A stretch of 64,000 nt of DNA, from contig NZ_LT707420.1 in assembly GCF_900155605.1 (NCBI RefSeq), forward strand, positions 1,234,842-1,298,841. The letters are read 5' to 3'. Under the pieces are notes generated by a model. It ran no database searches. It saw only the letters and a list, made by a program, of their open reading frames with translations, and had not been told where the DNA came from. Positions 63,277 to 64,000 of this stretch are shown here, piece after piece. The position numbers and the translations under genes were made by a program. Each line of letters opens with the position of its first letter. The first letter of the stretch is position 1. The DNA is from Actinomyces marseillensis (GTDB taxonomy: Bacteria > Actinomycetota > Actinomycetes > Actinomycetales > Actinomycetaceae).

Positions 63277-63918
63277 TTATTCCGCGATTTCTATGTAACG
63301 TTGTCCCAATTCACGGAAGACGTACTTTCCTGAACTGAGATTGGCCAGGAGTGCAATGGCGGATTCAAGCTGCTCGGGAGTCATTGCTAAGCGGATCAAA
63401 ACACTCTGGCCCCATTCGGTAGACAGTACCTGCGCTCCCACGCGACGCAGTTCGGCCTCGATCCGTCCCGCGTCGATGGGATCAAGCTCCGTTTCAACAA
63501 CCGTAAGTGCTTCCAAGCGGGCAAAGGAAGCCAGCGCGAGGGCCTCACTGGTCGCGCTTGAGTAGGCCCGAACGAGGCCACCTGCGCCCAAGAGAATTCC
63601 TCCGAAATAGCGCGTCACGACGACCGTCACATTCCACAGCTCATTTCTCTTGAGAACATCGAGCATTGGAGTGCCAGCGGTTCCTGAGGGCTCTCCATCG
63701 TCAGAAGAGTGCTGGGATGGCGATTGTCCCTCTTCCGCAATCATCCACGCGGAACAATTGTGACGTGCCTGGGGATGTTGTTCTTTGACGGAATTGATGA
63801 AGGTGCGTGCTTCCTCGGGCGAATCTGTTCGCGCGATCGCAGCAATGAAACGCGATCGTTTGATCTCGATCTCGTGACTCAGAGATGTTCCTGAGCGAAG
63901 GACGCGAAGTGATGACAT
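63277..63918 (-). CDS. YigZ/IMPACT-family protein
   Basis: The 213-residue protein has the N-terminal IMPACT domain with the signature SSDDGEPSGTAGTPMLDVL and VVTRYFGGILLGAGGLVRAYSSA. A C-terminal DUF1949-type domain follows. Bacterial members are of unsettled function; the eukaryotic homologue regulates GCN2. It is monocistronic by appearance. Confidence 0.93.
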   Translation of the reverse strand: MSSLRVLRSGTSLSHEIEIKRSRFIAAIARTDSPEEARTFINSVKEQHPQARHNCSAWMIAEEGQSPSQHSSDDGEPSGTAGTPMLDVLKRNELWNVTVVVTRYFGGILLGAGGLVRAYSSATSEALALASFARLEALTVVETELDPIDAGRIEAELRRVGAQVLSTEWGQSVLIRLAMTPEQLESAIALLANLSSGKYVFRELGQRYIEIAE

Positions 63919-63922
63919 GGTG

Positions 63923-63963
63923 GTCTCATTGTCGCATGGTGGGGAGTCTGGCTCGAATGAGAC
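63923..63963. repeat. Inverted repeat at the right end
   Basis: GTCTCATT (63923-63930) and AATGAGAC (63956-63963) are exact complements, 25 bases apart, just upstream of the YigZ-like gene. The remaining 37 bases to the window edge contain no supported gene start. Confidence 0.35.
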
Positions 63964-64000
63964 GAGCTTCGCACGAATAATTCCTTTGGAATATGCGTAC

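Overview
This 64 kb window looks like chromosomal DNA from a fermentative actinobacterium, most probably a member of the Actinomycetaceae (Actinomyces/Schaalia-like). The assignment is inference from content. The window has an actinobacterial NucS mismatch endonuclease, a Rho factor with an Arg/Glu/Gly-rich N-terminal insertion, the order hom-thrB-rho-(TPM-like protein)-rpmE-prfA-prmC-tsaC-like-wecA-like-atp operon, DUF2550 after atpC, and the GlgE maltosyltransferase. It also has pyruvate formate-lyase genes and several genes that look leaderless, with a -10-like hexamer 6-7 bases before the start codon. I see no insertion sequence, prophage, integrase or CRISPR array. Genes are densely packed and all long reading frames on the opposite strand of good genes appear to be shadows.

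Layout. 1-3.4 kb: a partial antiporter-like gene, a TauE-type permease running into tRNA-Arg, rpiB and the manganese transporter mntH. 3.4-10 kb: argS, an RclA/mercuric-reductase-like flavoprotein, and galM-hrpB. 10.3-13 kb: aminopeptidase C, a class I glutamine-amidotransferase-like hydrolase and a sugar O-acetyltransferase in one apparent operon. 13-16.5 kb: the pyruvate formate-lyase locus, pflB-grcA-pflA, on the minus strand. 16.8-34.5 kb: threonine biosynthesis (hom, thrB), rho, L31, release factor 1 and its methylase, t6A synthesis, a lipid-linked sugar-phosphate transferase and the complete F1Fo ATP synthase operon. 34.5-41.7 kb: DUF2550, nucS, an AlkZ-like winged-helix protein, nagA, a small zinc-type protein, and a trio of envelope protein, lipoprotein and YbbN-like protein. 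41.7-49.5 kb: glgB, glgE, trpS and glgX on the minus strand. 49.6-53.8 kb: etfB-etfA-cysteine desulfurase-mnmA. 53.8-64 kb: tRNA-Leu, bcp, an orphan antitoxin-like DNA-binding gene, two identical tRNA-Lys genes, mntR, a HIT protein, leuS, nei, a GNAT acetyltransferase, cysE, cysK and a YigZ/IMPACT protein.

The most notable observation is that pyruvate formate-lyase is naturally split. PflB (706 residues) carries the Cys-Cys active site but stops before the C-terminal glycyl-radical domain. That domain is a separate 83-residue protein encoded immediately downstream, followed by a strong hairpin and then the activating enzyme gene. The two chains would have to assemble for any activity. The region upstream of pflB contains a perfect 12-bp inverted repeat, of which each arm is itself GGAC-N4-GTC(C), as well as a 7-bp palindrome; these are candidate operators for anaerobic or redox control.

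How the genes fit together: formate-producing fermentation, an ATP synthase with an epsilon subunit reduced to its beta-sandwich domain, glycogen/alpha-glucan turnover by GlgB, GlgE and GlgX, manganese homeostasis by an MntR whose metal ligands are of the Mn type plus MntH, and DNA maintenance by NucS, Nei and the AlkZ-like protein. All functional calls rest on motifs recognised by eye; no database search was run.
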